Of a stretch of 62,757 nucleotides of DNA, positions 26,655 to 36,182 are shown in pieces. The notes under the pieces are model-generated. The model was not told the DNA's origin. It saw only the letters and a program-made list of their open reading frames with translations, and did no database searches. The position numbers and the translations under genes are program-made. Positions within the stretch are counted from its first letter, which is position 1. Each line of letters starts with the position of its first letter. Source of the stretch: Micavibrio sp. (GTDB taxonomy: Bacteria; Pseudomonadota; Alphaproteobacteria; UBA9219); NCBI GenBank assembly GCA_020718105.1, contig DYDA01000001.1, forward strand, positions 1-62,757, written 5' to 3'.

Positions 26655-28184
26655 TTACGCGAATTCGCGGACTTGCTGCTCCATAAAGGCTTTCAACTTT
26701 TCTTCGGTCTCTGGCTTGATTTGCTTGTCCGCCTTGATCGCGGCAAGGATCGCCGCGCCATGGCTACGCAAAGCGATCAGCAAGCTTTGTTCAAACCGCG
26801 CAATGTCATTGACCTTGATGGTATCCAAATACCCCTTAACGCCAGAATAAATAGACACAACCTGTTCTTCAACAGGCATAGGCCTATATTGGGGCTGCTT
26901 TAAAAGCTCTGTCAGGCGTTGCCCACGGCTAAGAAGCTGTTTCGTCGTCGCGTCCAAATCGGATGCGAACTGCGAGAAAGACTCCATCTCACGGAACTGC
27001 GCTAAGTCTAACTTGATCGAACCCGCGACCTGCTTCATCGCTTTGATCTGTGCGGCTGAGCCAACGCGGCTGACCGATAAACCAACGTTGATGGCAGGAC
27101 GCACGCCCTTATAGAACAAGGCGGTTTCAAGGAAAATCTGCCCATCCGTGATCGAAATCACGTTGGTAGGAATGTACGCCGATACGTCGCCCGCTTGCGT
27201 TTCGATGATCGGCAGCGCCGTCAAAGAACCGCCGCCCAGCGTATCGTTCATCTTCGCGGCGCGTTCCAACAAGCGCGAGTGAAGATAGAATACATCGCCC
27301 GGATAAGCCTCACGACCAGGAGGACGACGCAAAAGCAAGGACATCTGGCGATACGCCACAGCTTGCTTCGACAAATCGTCATACACGATGACAGCGTGTT
27401 GCCCATTGTCGCGGAAGAACTCGCCCATCGCACAACCGGTATAAGGCGCGATAAACTGTAAAGGCGCGGGTTCAGACGCGGTAGCGGCGACCACGATGGA
27501 GTATTCCATCGCGCCAGCATCTTCCAGCGTCTTGACAATTTGCGCCACGGTTGAGCGCTTTTGTCCAATGGCGACATAGATGCAGTGCAACTTTTTCTTA
27601 TCATCGCTGCTATCGTTGATGACCTTCTGGTTGATAAAAGTATCAATGGCCACGGCCGTCTTGCCCGTTTGACGATCACCGATGATCAGCTCACGTTGGC
27701 CGCGCCCGACAGGAACCAAAGAATCAATAGCCTTCAGACCCGTTTGCATCGGCTCACTGACCGATTGGCGGGGAATGATACCGGGCGCTTTGACTTCCAT
27801 GCGCTTCATCGCGACATTTTTCAAAGGCCCCTTGCCATCGATAGGGTTGCCAAGCGCGTCTACAACGCGCCCCAAAAGGCCAGCGCCTACGGGAACTTCT
27901 ACAATCGCAGCAGTGCGTTTGACGGTATCGCCTTCGCGGATCGAGCGGTCATCGCCAAAAATCACAGCGCCAACGCAATCGGTTTCAAGGTTGAGGGCCA
28001 TGCCTTTAATGCCGTTTTGAAATTCAACCATTTCACCGGCACGCACATTGTTCAGACCATAAATCAAGGCCACACCATCACCGATGGACAGAACTTGCCC
28101 AACTTCGGCCATCTCGGTCTCAAGACCAAGCGACGAAATCTGTTGTTTTAGAACCGAAGAAATCTCCGATGCGCGAATATCCAT
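26655..28184 (-). CDS. atpA: F1F0 ATP synthase subunit alpha
   Basis: Non-catalytic nucleotide-binding subunit of the F1 hexamer. All 509 residues match the standard protein. The P-loop is [13 protein letters not shown], followed by [15 protein letters not shown], and the conserved region around [19 protein letters not shown] and [15 protein letters not shown]. The N-terminal helix [16 protein letters not shown] docks the delta subunit. It is immediately preceded by atpH (no gap). Downstream, where atpG, atpD and atpC would normally follow, the strand is instead occupied by the convergent end of an exported-protein gene, so the F1 operon is split here. Confidence 0.98.
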   Translation of the reverse strand: MDIRASEISSVLKQQISSLGLETEMAEVGQVLSIGDGVALIYGLNNVRAGEMVEFQNGIKGMALNLETDCVGAVIFGDDRSIREGDTVKRTAAIVEVPVGAGLLGRVVDALGNPIDGKGPLKNVAMKRMEVKAPGIIPRQSVSEPMQTGLKAIDSLVPVGRGQRELIIGDRQTGKTAVAIDTFINQKVINDSSDDKKKLHCIYVAIGQKRSTVAQIVKTLEDAGAMEYSIVVAATASEPAPLQFIAPYTGCAMGEFFRDNGQHAVIVYDDLSKQAVAYRQMSLLLRRPPGREAYPGDVFYLHSRLLERAAKMNDTLGGGSLTALPIIETQAGDVSAYIPTNVISITDGQIFLETALFYKGVRPAINVGLSVSRVGSAAQIKAMKQVAGSIKLDLAQFREMESFSQFASDLDATTKQLLSRGQRLTELLKQPQYRPMPVEEQVVSIYSGVKGYLDTIKVNDIARFEQSLLIALRSHGAAILAAIKADKQIKPETEEKLKAFMEQQVREFA

Positions 28185-28772
28185 TTACGCTGCCTCCTGT
28201 TGCGATTTGAGTTGACGCTCTAGGCGCGCCAGCTTTCCTTGAATGGATGCGTCGATCAGACGCGACCCTAACTTGATGGTGATGCCGCCGATCAACGCGG
28301 CATCTTCTTCAACAATCAAACGAACCGATCCGCCCGTCATCTGCCCCAACTGAGACGCCAATTGCGCTTCTTGCGCGGGGGTCATTTTCTGCGCCACAGT
28401 CACCACAGCGACTTGCTCACGGCGCAGAGCGGCCAACTTGTTTTTAAAGACTTCGATTATCAGGCTAAGATAAGCAAGGCGACGCCCCCGCACGACCTGC
28501 GTTAAAAACGAAGCCGTCAGCGCATGAAAATGAGAACCGTCAATGATGTTTTTGATGGCTTTTTGAATGGCGTGGTGGGGAAGGCGTGGATGCGTGGCCA
28601 TGACGCGAAAAAGAGGGGTTGTATCAATGGCTTCTTGCAAAGCGCGCAAATCGGCTTCAACAGGCTCCATAACGTCCTGTTCCTGCGCCAATTCAAACAC
28701 CGCCGCCGCATAGCGGCGTGCCAAAACAGCTTGCTCTCCAGCTATAATCTTGGGCATGTCTGATGAGGGCAC
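28185..28772 (-). CDS. atpH: F1F0 ATP synthase subunit delta
   Basis: Stalk subunit linking F1 to F0. The N-terminal helical bundle is seen as LARRYAAAVFELAQEQDVME and AIQKAIKNIIDGSHF; the C-terminal signature is DAALIGGITIKLGSRLIDASIQGKLARLERQL. The 195 residues include a short extra N-terminus; an internal Met at residue 6 is also possible. It ends where atpA begins. A 90-bp gap separates it from tag upstream and should contain the promoter. F0 genes are absent, as usual in alphaproteobacteria, where they form a separate operon. Confidence 0.96.
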   Translation of the reverse strand: MPSSDMPKIIAGEQAVLARRYAAAVFELAQEQDVMEPVEADLRALQEAIDTTPLFRVMATHPRLPHHAIQKAIKNIIDGSHFHALTASFLTQVVRGRRLAYLSLIIEVFKNKLAALRREQVAVVTVAQKMTPAQEAQLASQLGQMTGGSVRLIVEEDAALIGGITIKLGSRLIDASIQGKLARLERQLKSQQEAA

Positions 28773-28862
28773 GATTCGTCTCCAAAAGCTCGATTCCTAA
28801 GTCACGAGGGGAGATAGCAGAGGTTGAACGACGGCGCAAGCAGACATTAAAGGAAAAAACGG

Positions 28863-29402
28863 TCAATGGCCACAAAGACCGGCCTTCCTCGCCTTTTTAA
28901 GCTTCTTATACACCCAGCACTGCGGCGTATGGGCCCCTTCCAAATAGCCAAGGCTCATCAAAAACTCGCCAACGATCTCGCTGCCTGTAAAGCGAAAGGT
29001 TTTTTTAAATAAAGTGACCCACGCGGCCTTGGGTTGGGGATGGTGCGCGTCCAGCCAACGCGCAAAGCCCCCATGTTCTTTGCGGATTTGCAAAATGATC
29101 CCCGCATTGGCAATGATCGCCTCAATCTTGCGGCGATTGCGGATAAGGGAAGGGTCAGCCAAAAGCCGTTGAATATCCGCTTCACTATAGGCAGCAACTT
29201 TGGCAACCTTAAACCCATTGAAAGCTTTGTTAAGCGCGTCGCGTTTTTTTAACACGATCTCCCATGAAAGGCCCGCTTGCATAATCTCAAGCGCCAAGCG
29301 CTCAAACAGCACGCGCTCATCGCGGGACGGAAAGCCATATTCCGTATCGTGATACGGCTCGTGCAAAGGATGTCCCTTGGCTATGGCGCAATAATCCGGC
29401 AT
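28863..29402 (-). CDS. tag: DNA-3-methyladenine glycosylase I
   Basis: Base-excision repair enzyme that removes 3-methyladenine from DNA. 179 residues. The N-terminal YHDTEYGFPSRDERVLFERL corresponds to the Tag YHDxEWG motif (Trp replaced by Tyr). LEIMQAGLSWEIVLKKRDAL and NRRKIEAIIANAGIIL form the HhH-GPD core, and GYLEGAHTPQCWVYKK carries the C-terminal His/Cys region that, with Cys5 and an N-terminal His, gives the zinc snap of this family. It lies 15 bp after metF on the opposite side of atpH, all leftward. Confidence 0.95.
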   Translation of the reverse strand: MPDYCAIAKGHPLHEPYHDTEYGFPSRDERVLFERLALEIMQAGLSWEIVLKKRDALNKAFNGFKVAKVAAYSEADIQRLLADPSLIRNRRKIEAIIANAGIILQIRKEHGGFARWLDAHHPQPKAAWVTLFKKTFRFTGSEIVGEFLMSLGYLEGAHTPQCWVYKKLKKARKAGLCGH

Positions 29403-29417
29403 GGCGGTTTTTCCTTG

Positions 29418-30290
29418 TTAGAACCCAGCGCGGAGCCAAGCGCATAAATGCCGCGTGAGGCGCGTTTCGTTCATCGTATAAAAATGAAAGTGCGTGACAC
29501 CATGCTCCACCAACCTTGTGATTTGATGAGAAAGAACATTCATCGCCAGCAAATCATGATCCAGACTTCCCGCTGCCGCGTCTTTAAACATGGTGTGAAG
29601 AAAGGCCGGAAGAGAAGCCTTGCAACGTTGCGCCATGGCGCAGGTGTGAGGAAAATCAAGGATGGGCAGCAAACCCGGAATAAGCGGGACATGGATGCCG
29701 CGCTTTTCAACCTTATCGCGCCAACGCAAAAAAAGTTCGGGATCAAAGAAAAATTGCGTCAAGACCGCATCAGCGCCTGCATCAACCTTATGCTTGAGAT
29801 GATCAAGATCAAACGATTCCGATGGCGATTCAGGATGCGTTTCGGGATAGCCTGCGACATAAACCAATCGGTCAGGATGATTGCGTTTAAGCGCCGCGAC
29901 GAAATCATACGTCATGGCATAGCCATCGGGATGCGGCGTATAGGGGGCGCCATGACCAAACATATCGCCCCGCAGTGCTACAAAATGCGACACGCCATCA
30001 ACAATTCTTTCCTCAACAAGGGCATCCACTTCATCGCGAGAACGTCCAGCGCAGGTTACATGCGCCACCACGGGAACATCGGTATGCTGCCTGATCCGCG
30101 CAATCACGGCGCGAACATTTAAGTCTTCATCCACGCCGCCCGCTGCCCCAAACGTCAGCGTGATCGCTGCAGGCTTCGTTGCCGCAAAAGAATCCACAGC
30201 CTGCAAAAGATGTTCCACCCCTTGCGACGTTTTGGGCGGATAAACCTCTAACGAAAAGGAAATATCGGATGGGATAAACCTCTCGATCAT
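29418..30290 (-). CDS. metF: 5,10-methylenetetrahydrofolate reductase
   Basis: Flavoenzyme that makes 5-methyltetrahydrofolate for methionine synthesis. With the ATG at 30290 it has 290 residues, typical for bacterial MetF; an in-frame upstream ATG at 30365 would lie deep inside metE and is not needed. Motifs: SFSLEVYPPKT with the catalytic Glu, ITLTFGAAGGVDED, VAHVTCAGRSRDEVDA, HFVALRGDMF (FAD) and ADAVLTQFFFDPELFLRW. The start ATG overlaps the metE stop in an ATGA, so translation of the two is coupled and the methyl donor and acceptor enzymes are produced together. Confidence 0.96.
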   Translation of the reverse strand: MIERFIPSDISFSLEVYPPKTSQGVEHLLQAVDSFAATKPAAITLTFGAAGGVDEDLNVRAVIARIRQHTDVPVVAHVTCAGRSRDEVDALVEERIVDGVSHFVALRGDMFGHGAPYTPHPDGYAMTYDFVAALKRNHPDRLVYVAGYPETHPESPSESFDLDHLKHKVDAGADAVLTQFFFDPELFLRWRDKVEKRGIHVPLIPGLLPILDFPHTCAMAQRCKASLPAFLHTMFKDAAAGSLDHDLLAMNVLSHQITRLVEHGVTHFHFYTMNETRLTRHLCAWLRAGF

Positions 30291-32578
30291 AAGCCCCCGT
30301 ACTTGCCGCGCAAAGCTTTGGCCGCGACAACCATGCGGCTTAAGGACAGCCGCGTTTCTGGCCAATCGCGTGTTTTAAGGCCGCAATCGGGGTTGATCCA
30401 AACCTGCCACGGTTCTAACTTCTCGCACGCTTTATCAATAAGGGTCACGATTTCCTCTTCCGGTGGCACGCGCGGGCTATGAATGTCATAAACGCCCGGC
30501 CCGATTTGGTTTGGGTAGTGGAACGTCGCAAAAGCGTCCAAAAGTTCCATTTGTGAACGGCTGGTTTCGATCGACAAAACATCCGCATCCAAATCCTTGA
30601 TCGATGCGATAATGTTGTTGAAATCGGAATAGCACATATGCGTGTGAATTTGCGTCTCATCACGAACGCCCGATGAAACAAGCCGGAAAGCTTGCACTGC
30701 CCACGCAAAATAAGCACCCCACGCGCTGCGTCGCAAAGGCATGCCTTCCCTAAAAGCGGGTTCATCAATTTGTATCACTTTTAAACCCGCCGCCTCTAAT
30801 TCCAAAACCTCGTCTTGTAAGGCAAGAGCAATTTGATGCGCTGTCTCATGGCGCGGCTGATCATCGCGCACAAACGACCATTGCGTAATTGTCAAAGGCC
30901 CCGTGAGCATACCTTTAACAGGTTTGGGCGTCAGGCTTTGCGCGTAATGCGACAACTCAACCGTCATAGGCGCAGGGCGCAAAACATCGCCATAGATAAG
31001 AGGGGGTTTGACCACACGCGTGCCATAAGATTGCACCCATCCGTGCTCTGTGAAGGCAAAGCCTTTCAGCTTGCTTGCAAAAAATTCAACCATGTCGTTG
31101 CGTTCAAACTCACCATGCACCAAAACGTCCAACCCAACACTTTCTTGGAATTTGATGCAGCTGGCAATTTGCTCTTTGACAAAGTGATCATAGCTTTCTT
31201 GCGTGATTGAGCCAGTGTGAACAGCCGCCCTTTTTTTCCGCACTTCCGCCGTTTGCGGAAAGGAGCCGATGGTCGTTGTCGGAAACAACGGTAGCTCCAA
31301 TGCTTTTTGCTGAACTTCGCGGCGTTTGGCAAAGGGCGAGGCTCTTCCCGCGCTTATTAACGGTTGTTCAACCATGCGCTCATGCACAGCAGGTTCATGA
31401 AGCGCCTGCGCGACTTTGCGGCTCTCCATCGCTTGTGAGCTGGCCACCAAAGCAGGGGCAATAGCGTCACGCCCTTCGTTCAAACCACGCGTTAGTGTCG
31501 TGATTTCTTCCATCTTTTGATATGCAAACGCCAACCATTTTCGTAACGAAGAGGGGATATTCTTTTCGCTTGAAACATTATAAGGAACATGAAGCAGGGA
31601 GCAAGAAGAGGTCACCCAAAGGCGGTTGTTTCCGATTTTCATGGCGGCGCGTTCCAAAAGTTGGAGCGATGCTTCAAGATTATTGCGCCAAACATTGCGG
31701 CCATTGACGACGCCAAGCGCCAAAATCATGGTCTCTGGCAAGGCGGCAAGGACGGCCTCCACTTGGTTTGCCCCACGCACCGCATCAATATGAAGGGCGT
31801 CAATAGGCAGGGCGACCACCATATCCAGATTGTCGCCAAGCTCTCCAAAAGGCGTTGTCACAAACAGTTTTAACGAAGAAGCGGCGCGCAAAGCCGCATA
31901 AGCTTTAACATAGGCGGCCTTGGCGCGATCATCCAAATCGGTCACCAAAAACGGCTCATCCAACTGAACCCATTGAGCTCCCTCTTCCTCTAAACGGCGT
32001 AGCACTTCGGCATACGCTTCCAGCAGTGAATCCAGATGATCCAACGGCGTGCCGTTTTCATGGTCTTTTCCCAACAACAAATAACTAACAGGGCCAATCA
32101 AGACAGGGCGCGTTTCAACGCCAGCGTCCGCAGCCTCACGATACTCTCTGAAAAGTTTTTCGCAGGAAACTTTAAATTTTTGTCCTTTTTCAAACTCTGG
32201 CACGATGTAATGATAGTTCGTATCAAACCATTTCGTCATTTCAGCGGCAGGCACGTCAACGCCGCCGCGCTGCTCGCCTCGCGCTATCGCAAAATAGGTT
32301 TGAAAACACACCATCCCCCCGCCCCAGCCATAGCGCACAGGGATAGCGCCCAGCAAAGCGGACATATCCAAAACCTGATCATAAAAAGAAAAATCGCCAG
32401 AGATTAAACTCTCGATCCCTGCGTCTTTTTGCATGGCGCGGTGCGCCGCGCGTTGCTCAACGCCGACTTGCTTTAAGCCCTCGGCTGAGATTTCTTCGCG
32501 CCAGTAACGCTCTGTCGCAAACTTCAGCTCACGATAAGCTCCAATACGAGGGAACCCGATGATCGTCGATTTGGCCAT
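30287..32578 (-). CDS. metE: Cobalamin-independent methionine synthase
   Basis: Transfers the methyl group of methyltetrahydrofolate polyglutamate to homocysteine without B12. All 763 residues are present. The N-terminal barrel has IGFPRIGAYRELKFATERYW. The catalytic C-terminal barrel has TTIGSFPQTAEVRKKRA, VHGEFERNDMVEFF, QIDEPAFREGMPLR, and the zinc ligands in THMCYSDFNNI and INPDCGLKTR. A large palindrome lies about 43 bp upstream of the start. No cobalamin riboswitch is visible there. It is followed by metF in an ATGA overlap. Confidence 0.97.
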   Translation of the reverse strand: MAKSTIIGFPRIGAYRELKFATERYWREEISAEGLKQVGVEQRAAHRAMQKDAGIESLISGDFSFYDQVLDMSALLGAIPVRYGWGGGMVCFQTYFAIARGEQRGGVDVPAAEMTKWFDTNYHYIVPEFEKGQKFKVSCEKLFREYREAADAGVETRPVLIGPVSYLLLGKDHENGTPLDHLDSLLEAYAEVLRRLEEEGAQWVQLDEPFLVTDLDDRAKAAYVKAYAALRAASSLKLFVTTPFGELGDNLDMVVALPIDALHIDAVRGANQVEAVLAALPETMILALGVVNGRNVWRNNLEASLQLLERAAMKIGNNRLWVTSSCSLLHVPYNVSSEKNIPSSLRKWLAFAYQKMEEITTLTRGLNEGRDAIAPALVASSQAMESRKVAQALHEPAVHERMVEQPLISAGRASPFAKRREVQQKALELPLFPTTTIGSFPQTAEVRKKRAAVHTGSITQESYDHFVKEQIASCIKFQESVGLDVLVHGEFERNDMVEFFASKLKGFAFTEHGWVQSYGTRVVKPPLIYGDVLRPAPMTVELSHYAQSLTPKPVKGMLTGPLTITQWSFVRDDQPRHETAHQIALALQDEVLELEAAGLKVIQIDEPAFREGMPLRRSAWGAYFAWAVQAFRLVSSGVRDETQIHTHMCYSDFNNIIASIKDLDADVLSIETSRSQMELLDAFATFHYPNQIGPGVYDIHSPRVPPEEEIVTLIDKACEKLEPWQVWINPDCGLKTRDWPETRLSLSRMVVAAKALRGKYGGL

Positions 32579-32590
32579 GTTTCTGCCCCG

Positions 32591-32647
32591 CTGTTATTTT
32601 TCACCTTTATTCTTTTTAGGCCTAAAGTATGAAAAGGAAGATAACAG
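32591..32647. promoter_or_regulatory. Palindromic element upstream of metE
   Basis: A perfect 12-bp palindrome TTTAGGCCTAAA (32615-32626) sits inside a looser inverted repeat whose outer arms are CTGTTAT (32591-32597) and ATAACAG (32641-32647). Its centre is about 43 bp upstream of the metE ATG, a suitable place for an operator or an RNA leader hairpin. It could also serve as a terminator for truA-side transcription. The regulator is not identified. Confidence 0.45.
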
Positions 32648-32719
32648 AAGGGCAGCGAACGCAACCGTATGCAACATCAAATGGTTATAGGCAGAAAAAC
32701 GGACAGGCGGCCATGCCTT

Positions 32720-33460
32720 TCAATACTCTACACTGACAAAATAAAGACCATCGGACGGAGCGGTGGGGCCGCCCTTAACACGTTCGGCAGCGGCAAAAGC
32801 GGCGGCGAATTCGTCCACACTCCATTGCCCCGTTCCAACCTTGGCCAATGTGCCGACCATATTACGCACCTGATGATACAAAAAAGAACGTGCTTTCACG
32901 TCGAAAAAGAAAGTCTCATTGATCTGTGTAATGGTAAGCTCATCCAGCGTGCGCACAGGCGATGTTGCCTGACACCTTTGAGCGCGAAAGGTGGAGAAAT
33001 CGTGCGTCCCTATCAAAAGCGTTGCCGCTTTTTGCATTGGCTCTAGCGATAGGGGGCGCACAACATGCCACGCTTTCCCCTCCATCAACGCAAGCGGCGC
33101 CGAGCGATTGATAATCTGATAGCGATAGCGCCGCGAGAGTGCCGAAAACCGCGCATGAAAATCCATCGGCGCTTCCTCGGCCTTCACGACCACAACCCGA
33201 TGGGGGCGGGCATGATAATTGATCCCGCCCAACACCTCTACCGCTTTGACCCCTTTTTCCAAATCAAAGTGCGCGACTTGCGCTAGCGCATGCACGCCCG
33301 CGTCGGTTCGCCCCGCGACATGCAGCCTTGCAGCTTCCCCAGAAAAAGCATGAATGGCCGTTTCGATGATTGCCTGCACCGTCACGTCCTCAGCCTGTCT
33401 TTGCCATCCGCAAAAACCAGCGCCGTCATATTCCACCGTTATTTTCCAGCGCGTCGTCAT
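32720..33460 (-). CDS. truA: tRNA pseudouridine(38-40) synthase
   Basis: Isomerises uridines 38-40 in tRNA anticodon stems. With the ATG at 33460 it has 246 residues and starts MTTRWKITVEYDGAGFCGWQ, as expected. The catalytic Asp is in VAGRTDAGVHALAQVAHFD. DFSTFRAQRC and FLYHQVRNMVGTL are further conserved blocks. The start overlaps the fmt stop in an ATGA; an upstream ATG at 33574 lies within fmt and is rejected. It is the third gene of the def-fmt-truA set common in alphaproteobacteria. Confidence 0.97.
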   Translation of the reverse strand: MTTRWKITVEYDGAGFCGWQRQAEDVTVQAIIETAIHAFSGEAARLHVAGRTDAGVHALAQVAHFDLEKGVKAVEVLGGINYHARPHRVVVVKAEEAPMDFHARFSALSRRYRYQIINRSAPLALMEGKAWHVVRPLSLEPMQKAATLLIGTHDFSTFRAQRCQATSPVRTLDELTITQINETFFFDVKARSFLYHQVRNMVGTLAKVGTGQWSVDEFAAAFAAAERVKGGPTAPSDGLYFVSVEY

Positions 33461-34386
33461 GAAAAACGCGTCCCCACGGCAAGGCGCAGGCCGCGCAAAG
33501 CGTCCGCGCCGCTGGCGGGTTTTTTGCCCTCGCGCTGCACAAGCTCCAGCCGCAAAGAGCCACCACCGCCGCACGCCACCGTCATTTGATCGTCAAGAAG
33601 TTCGCCCGCCGCGCCCATTGCGTTATCAATCAAAGATGCCTTCAGCACTTTGATCTTTTCCTTCTCGCACAAAAAGAAACTGCTGGGCCACGGGTGAAAG
33701 GCTCTCACCTGCCGCGCCAAGTCTTGCGCTGGTTTTTTCCAATCAATACGGCCTTCTTCGCGGGAAAGTTTGGCGGCATAGGTCACGCCATCGGACGGTT
33801 GCGTTGTGGCCTGCAACGTCCCGGCCGACAAAGACTCCAGTGCCGTTACAATCATCCTCGCGCCCATCGCCGCCATCGCATCGTGCAGGCTTTGCGCGGT
33901 TGTCTCCTCCGTAATGGACAAGGCTTCCTTCATCAGCATTGGCCCCGTATCCAGCCCCGCATCCATTTGCATGATAGTGATGCCCGTTTCCCTATCCCCC
34001 GCCAGTAAAGCGCGATGAAGGGGAGCCGCGCCGCGCCAGCGCGGTAACAGCGAGCCATGAATGTTCAAACAGCCCATGGGCGGTATGTCCAAAACCGCTT
34101 GCGGCAGAATAAGGCCATAGGCCGCCACAACGATCACGTCGGGATGGAGCGCCTTAAGCGTTTCTTGTTCTGCCGGATCGCGCAATGTCGCAGGCGTTCG
34201 CACGTCAAGCCCCAGCGCCTCAGCCGCTTCATGAACCGGCGTTTTGCGAACGGCTTGGCCGCGTCCCGCTGGCTTGGGCGGCTGGCAATAAATGGCCACA
34301 AGATTATGCCCCGCTCTCTGCAGCGCCAGCAAAGCGGGCACGGCGAAATCAGGCGTTCCCATAAAAACGATACGAAGCTTAGGCAT
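33457..34386 (-). CDS. fmt: Methionyl-tRNA formyltransferase
   Basis: Formylates initiator Met-tRNA. 309 residues. N-terminal RIVFMGTPDFAVPALLAL, the catalytic region GCLNIHGSLLPRWRGAAPLH (Asn-His), and DRETGITIMQMDAGLDTGPM are all present. The C-terminal OB-like domain includes AAKLSREEGRIDWKKPA and VRAFHPWPSSFF. It lies 15 bp after def and overlaps truA. def and fmt act at opposite ends of the formyl-methionine cycle. Confidence 0.97.
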   Translation of the reverse strand: MPKLRIVFMGTPDFAVPALLALQRAGHNLVAIYCQPPKPAGRGQAVRKTPVHEAAEALGLDVRTPATLRDPAEQETLKALHPDVIVVAAYGLILPQAVLDIPPMGCLNIHGSLLPRWRGAAPLHRALLAGDRETGITIMQMDAGLDTGPMLMKEALSITEETTAQSLHDAMAAMGARMIVTALESLSAGTLQATTQPSDGVTYAAKLSREEGRIDWKKPAQDLARQVRAFHPWPSSFFLCEKEKIKVLKASLIDNAMGAAGELLDDQMTVACGGGGSLRLELVQREGKKPASGADALRGLRLAVGTRFS

Positions 34387-34401
34387 AGGAAAGAATACCC
34401 C

Positions 34402-34953
34402 TTATAACGGCTTTCCGTCACCCATAGCGCGGCGGAGTTTTTCAATCTTCTTCATAATCATCCCGCGCTTAAGCGCCGAGAGATGATCCACAAATAAAAT
34501 GCCGTCAAGATGATCAATCTCGTGCTGGATACACTGGCTAAACAGCTCTTGTGCTTCCAACTCGCGCACGGCGCCCTTTTCATCGAGATAGCGCACGCGA
34601 ATAGCCTTAGGCCGCGTCACATTCGCGTACAAATCCGCCGAGGATTCCGAAGAGCAAGGTCTCACCGAAAGGCAGCCTTCGCGGTACGTGAATGTCTCAT
34701 CGCTGGCCCATGTTATTTCAGGGTTCGCCATCATCAAAGCTTCGTTGCCATCGCGGCTGTCCGATACATCGATCACGATCACGCGGGTCAAAACCCCAAC
34801 CTGATTGGCGGCAAGACCAATGCCATCGTCGGCATACATCGTCTCCAGCATATCTTTCATCAATGTGATGGTCGCGGCATCCACGGCGAGGACAGGCAGC
34901 GCTTTTTCACGCAGCACAGGATCAGGAACAGTTCGCACAAGGAGTTTGGTCAT
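34402..34953 (-). CDS. def: Peptide deformylase
   Basis: Metalloenzyme that removes the formyl group from nascent proteins. The three family motifs are intact: GIGLAANQVG, EGCLSV (Cys ligand) and QHEIDHLDG (two His ligands and the catalytic Glu). The 183 residues are slightly longer than E. coli Def; the extra residues fall after EGCLSVRPCSSESSADLYAN, where an insertion between motif 2 and the beta-strand is seen. It begins 13 bp downstream of rmuC, so it may be co-transcribed with it. Confidence 0.96.
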   Translation of the reverse strand: MTKLLVRTVPDPVLREKALPVLAVDAATITLMKDMLETMYADDGIGLAANQVGVLTRVIVIDVSDSRDGNEALMMANPEITWASDETFTYREGCLSVRPCSSESSADLYANVTRPKAIRVRYLDEKGAVRELEAQELFSQCIQHEIDHLDGILFVDHLSALKRGMIMKKIEKLRRAMGDGKPL

Positions 34954-34966
34954 TATCGTTATCCTT

Positions 34967-36169
34967 TTATTCGTTACTGGCTAAAATCTTTTTAGGCGTT
35001 GGCTCTATCACGATCAGGCGAGGCTCGCGCTCGATCACCGCTGGCGCTTCGATTTCTTTTTCGCTAGAGCCAGCGCCAAAGACAGCCAGCTGCCGCGCCT
35101 TGGCCAGCACGTTCTTTTCCAACGAGCGAACGGTTTTGTTATACGCCTCAACCGCGCCGCCTAGCTTCGAGCCCACGGTGTCCATTTGCTCGGCAAACAC
35201 ACCTAAAGCGGCATGAAGAGCGCGGCCCAAATCTGCCACCTCGCGCACATTCTGGTGCATCGCTTCCTGCCGCCAGCCATAAGCCACGGTGCGCAGCAAG
35301 GCGATGAGCGTCATGGGCGTGGCCAGAACGACTTGGTTAGCTGCGCTGTATTCCATCAAATCAGGATCGCCATCCAAAGCCGCTGACAGAAAATGCTCCC
35401 CTGGTAAAAACAAGACGACGAATTCAGGCGTGCCTTCAATCTTGTCCCAATATGCCTTGTTACTCAGGCGCTTGATATGGTCTTTCAATTGCCGCGCATG
35501 CTGACGAATGGCGCCAGCGCGCGCGCCCTCATCGCCCGACTGCACAAAATCCAAGTACGCCGATAGAGGAACCTTGCTGTCAATAATCACGCAACGCTGA
35601 CCCGGCAGCGCGACAATCACATCGGGGCGGATAGCGGTATCCTCGCCCACTACGGTTTCCTGCGTCGTGAAATCACGGGCGTGCGCGGACATGCCCGTCA
35701 TCTCTAAAAGACGTTGCAGCTGAAGCTCCCCCCACCGCCCACGCCCTGTGGGCGCGCGCAGCGCTTGCAACAATTGGCTGGTTTCTTGCCTCAACTGGAT
35801 TTGCGTTTCGCGAGACGCCGTCACCATTTCCGCCAGCTCACGATAAGCGCCTTCGCGCTTGACCTCCATCGCTTGCAACTGCTTATCCATTTTGTGCAAG
35901 GTTTCCTGCACAGGTTTAATCATCGCATCAATCGCCACCGTCTTTTTATCCAACGTCGCGCTGGCTGCTTGCTCACGCTGCGTCAGCTTGCCTTCTGCCA
36001 ATTGCAGGAAAGCGGCGCTGTTTTGGTGCAGCGTGTCGGCGGCCAAGGCTTTGAATGTATCAAGAAGATCGGCTTGCGTCGCGCCGCGTCCGCGCAATAA
36101 AGCGTAAGCGATCGCGCATCCAAGAGCCGCACCGCAAAGAAAAATCAAAACAGGAAACAGTGAAGCCAT
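34967..36169 (-). CDS. rmuC: DNA recombination protein RmuC
   Basis: Membrane-anchored protein of the RmuC family, linked to limiting inversions and to DNA-end processing. An N-terminal helix (LFPVLIFLCGAALGCAIAYA) anchors it. A coiled coil covers ~35-130. The nuclease-like core follows: GRWGELQLQRLLEMTGM, RPDVIVALPGQRCVIIDSKV and EFVVLFLPGEHFLSAAL. YGWRQEAMHQNVREVADLGR is the typical late block. 400 residues. The ATG at 36169 gives the membrane anchor directly; the gene is separated by 13 bp from a DUF465 gene upstream. Confidence 0.94.
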   Translation of the reverse strand: MASLFPVLIFLCGAALGCAIAYALLRGRGATQADLLDTFKALAADTLHQNSAAFLQLAEGKLTQREQAASATLDKKTVAIDAMIKPVQETLHKMDKQLQAMEVKREGAYRELAEMVTASRETQIQLRQETSQLLQALRAPTGRGRWGELQLQRLLEMTGMSAHARDFTTQETVVGEDTAIRPDVIVALPGQRCVIIDSKVPLSAYLDFVQSGDEGARAGAIRQHARQLKDHIKRLSNKAYWDKIEGTPEFVVLFLPGEHFLSAALDGDPDLMEYSAANQVVLATPMTLIALLRTVAYGWRQEAMHQNVREVADLGRALHAALGVFAEQMDTVGSKLGGAVEAYNKTVRSLEKNVLAKARQLAVFGAGSSEKEIEAPAVIEREPRLIVIEPTPKKILASNE

Positions 36170-36182
36170 TTAACCCGTCTTT

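Noticed and set aside
27561-28151. Plus-strand open frame of 196 codons opposite atpA
   Set aside because: Antisense shadow of atpA; composition typical of a complementary frame.
32579-32719. Cobalamin riboswitch upstream of metE
   Set aside because: Gap is only ~140 bp and no B12 box or typical fold is seen; a palindrome is present instead.
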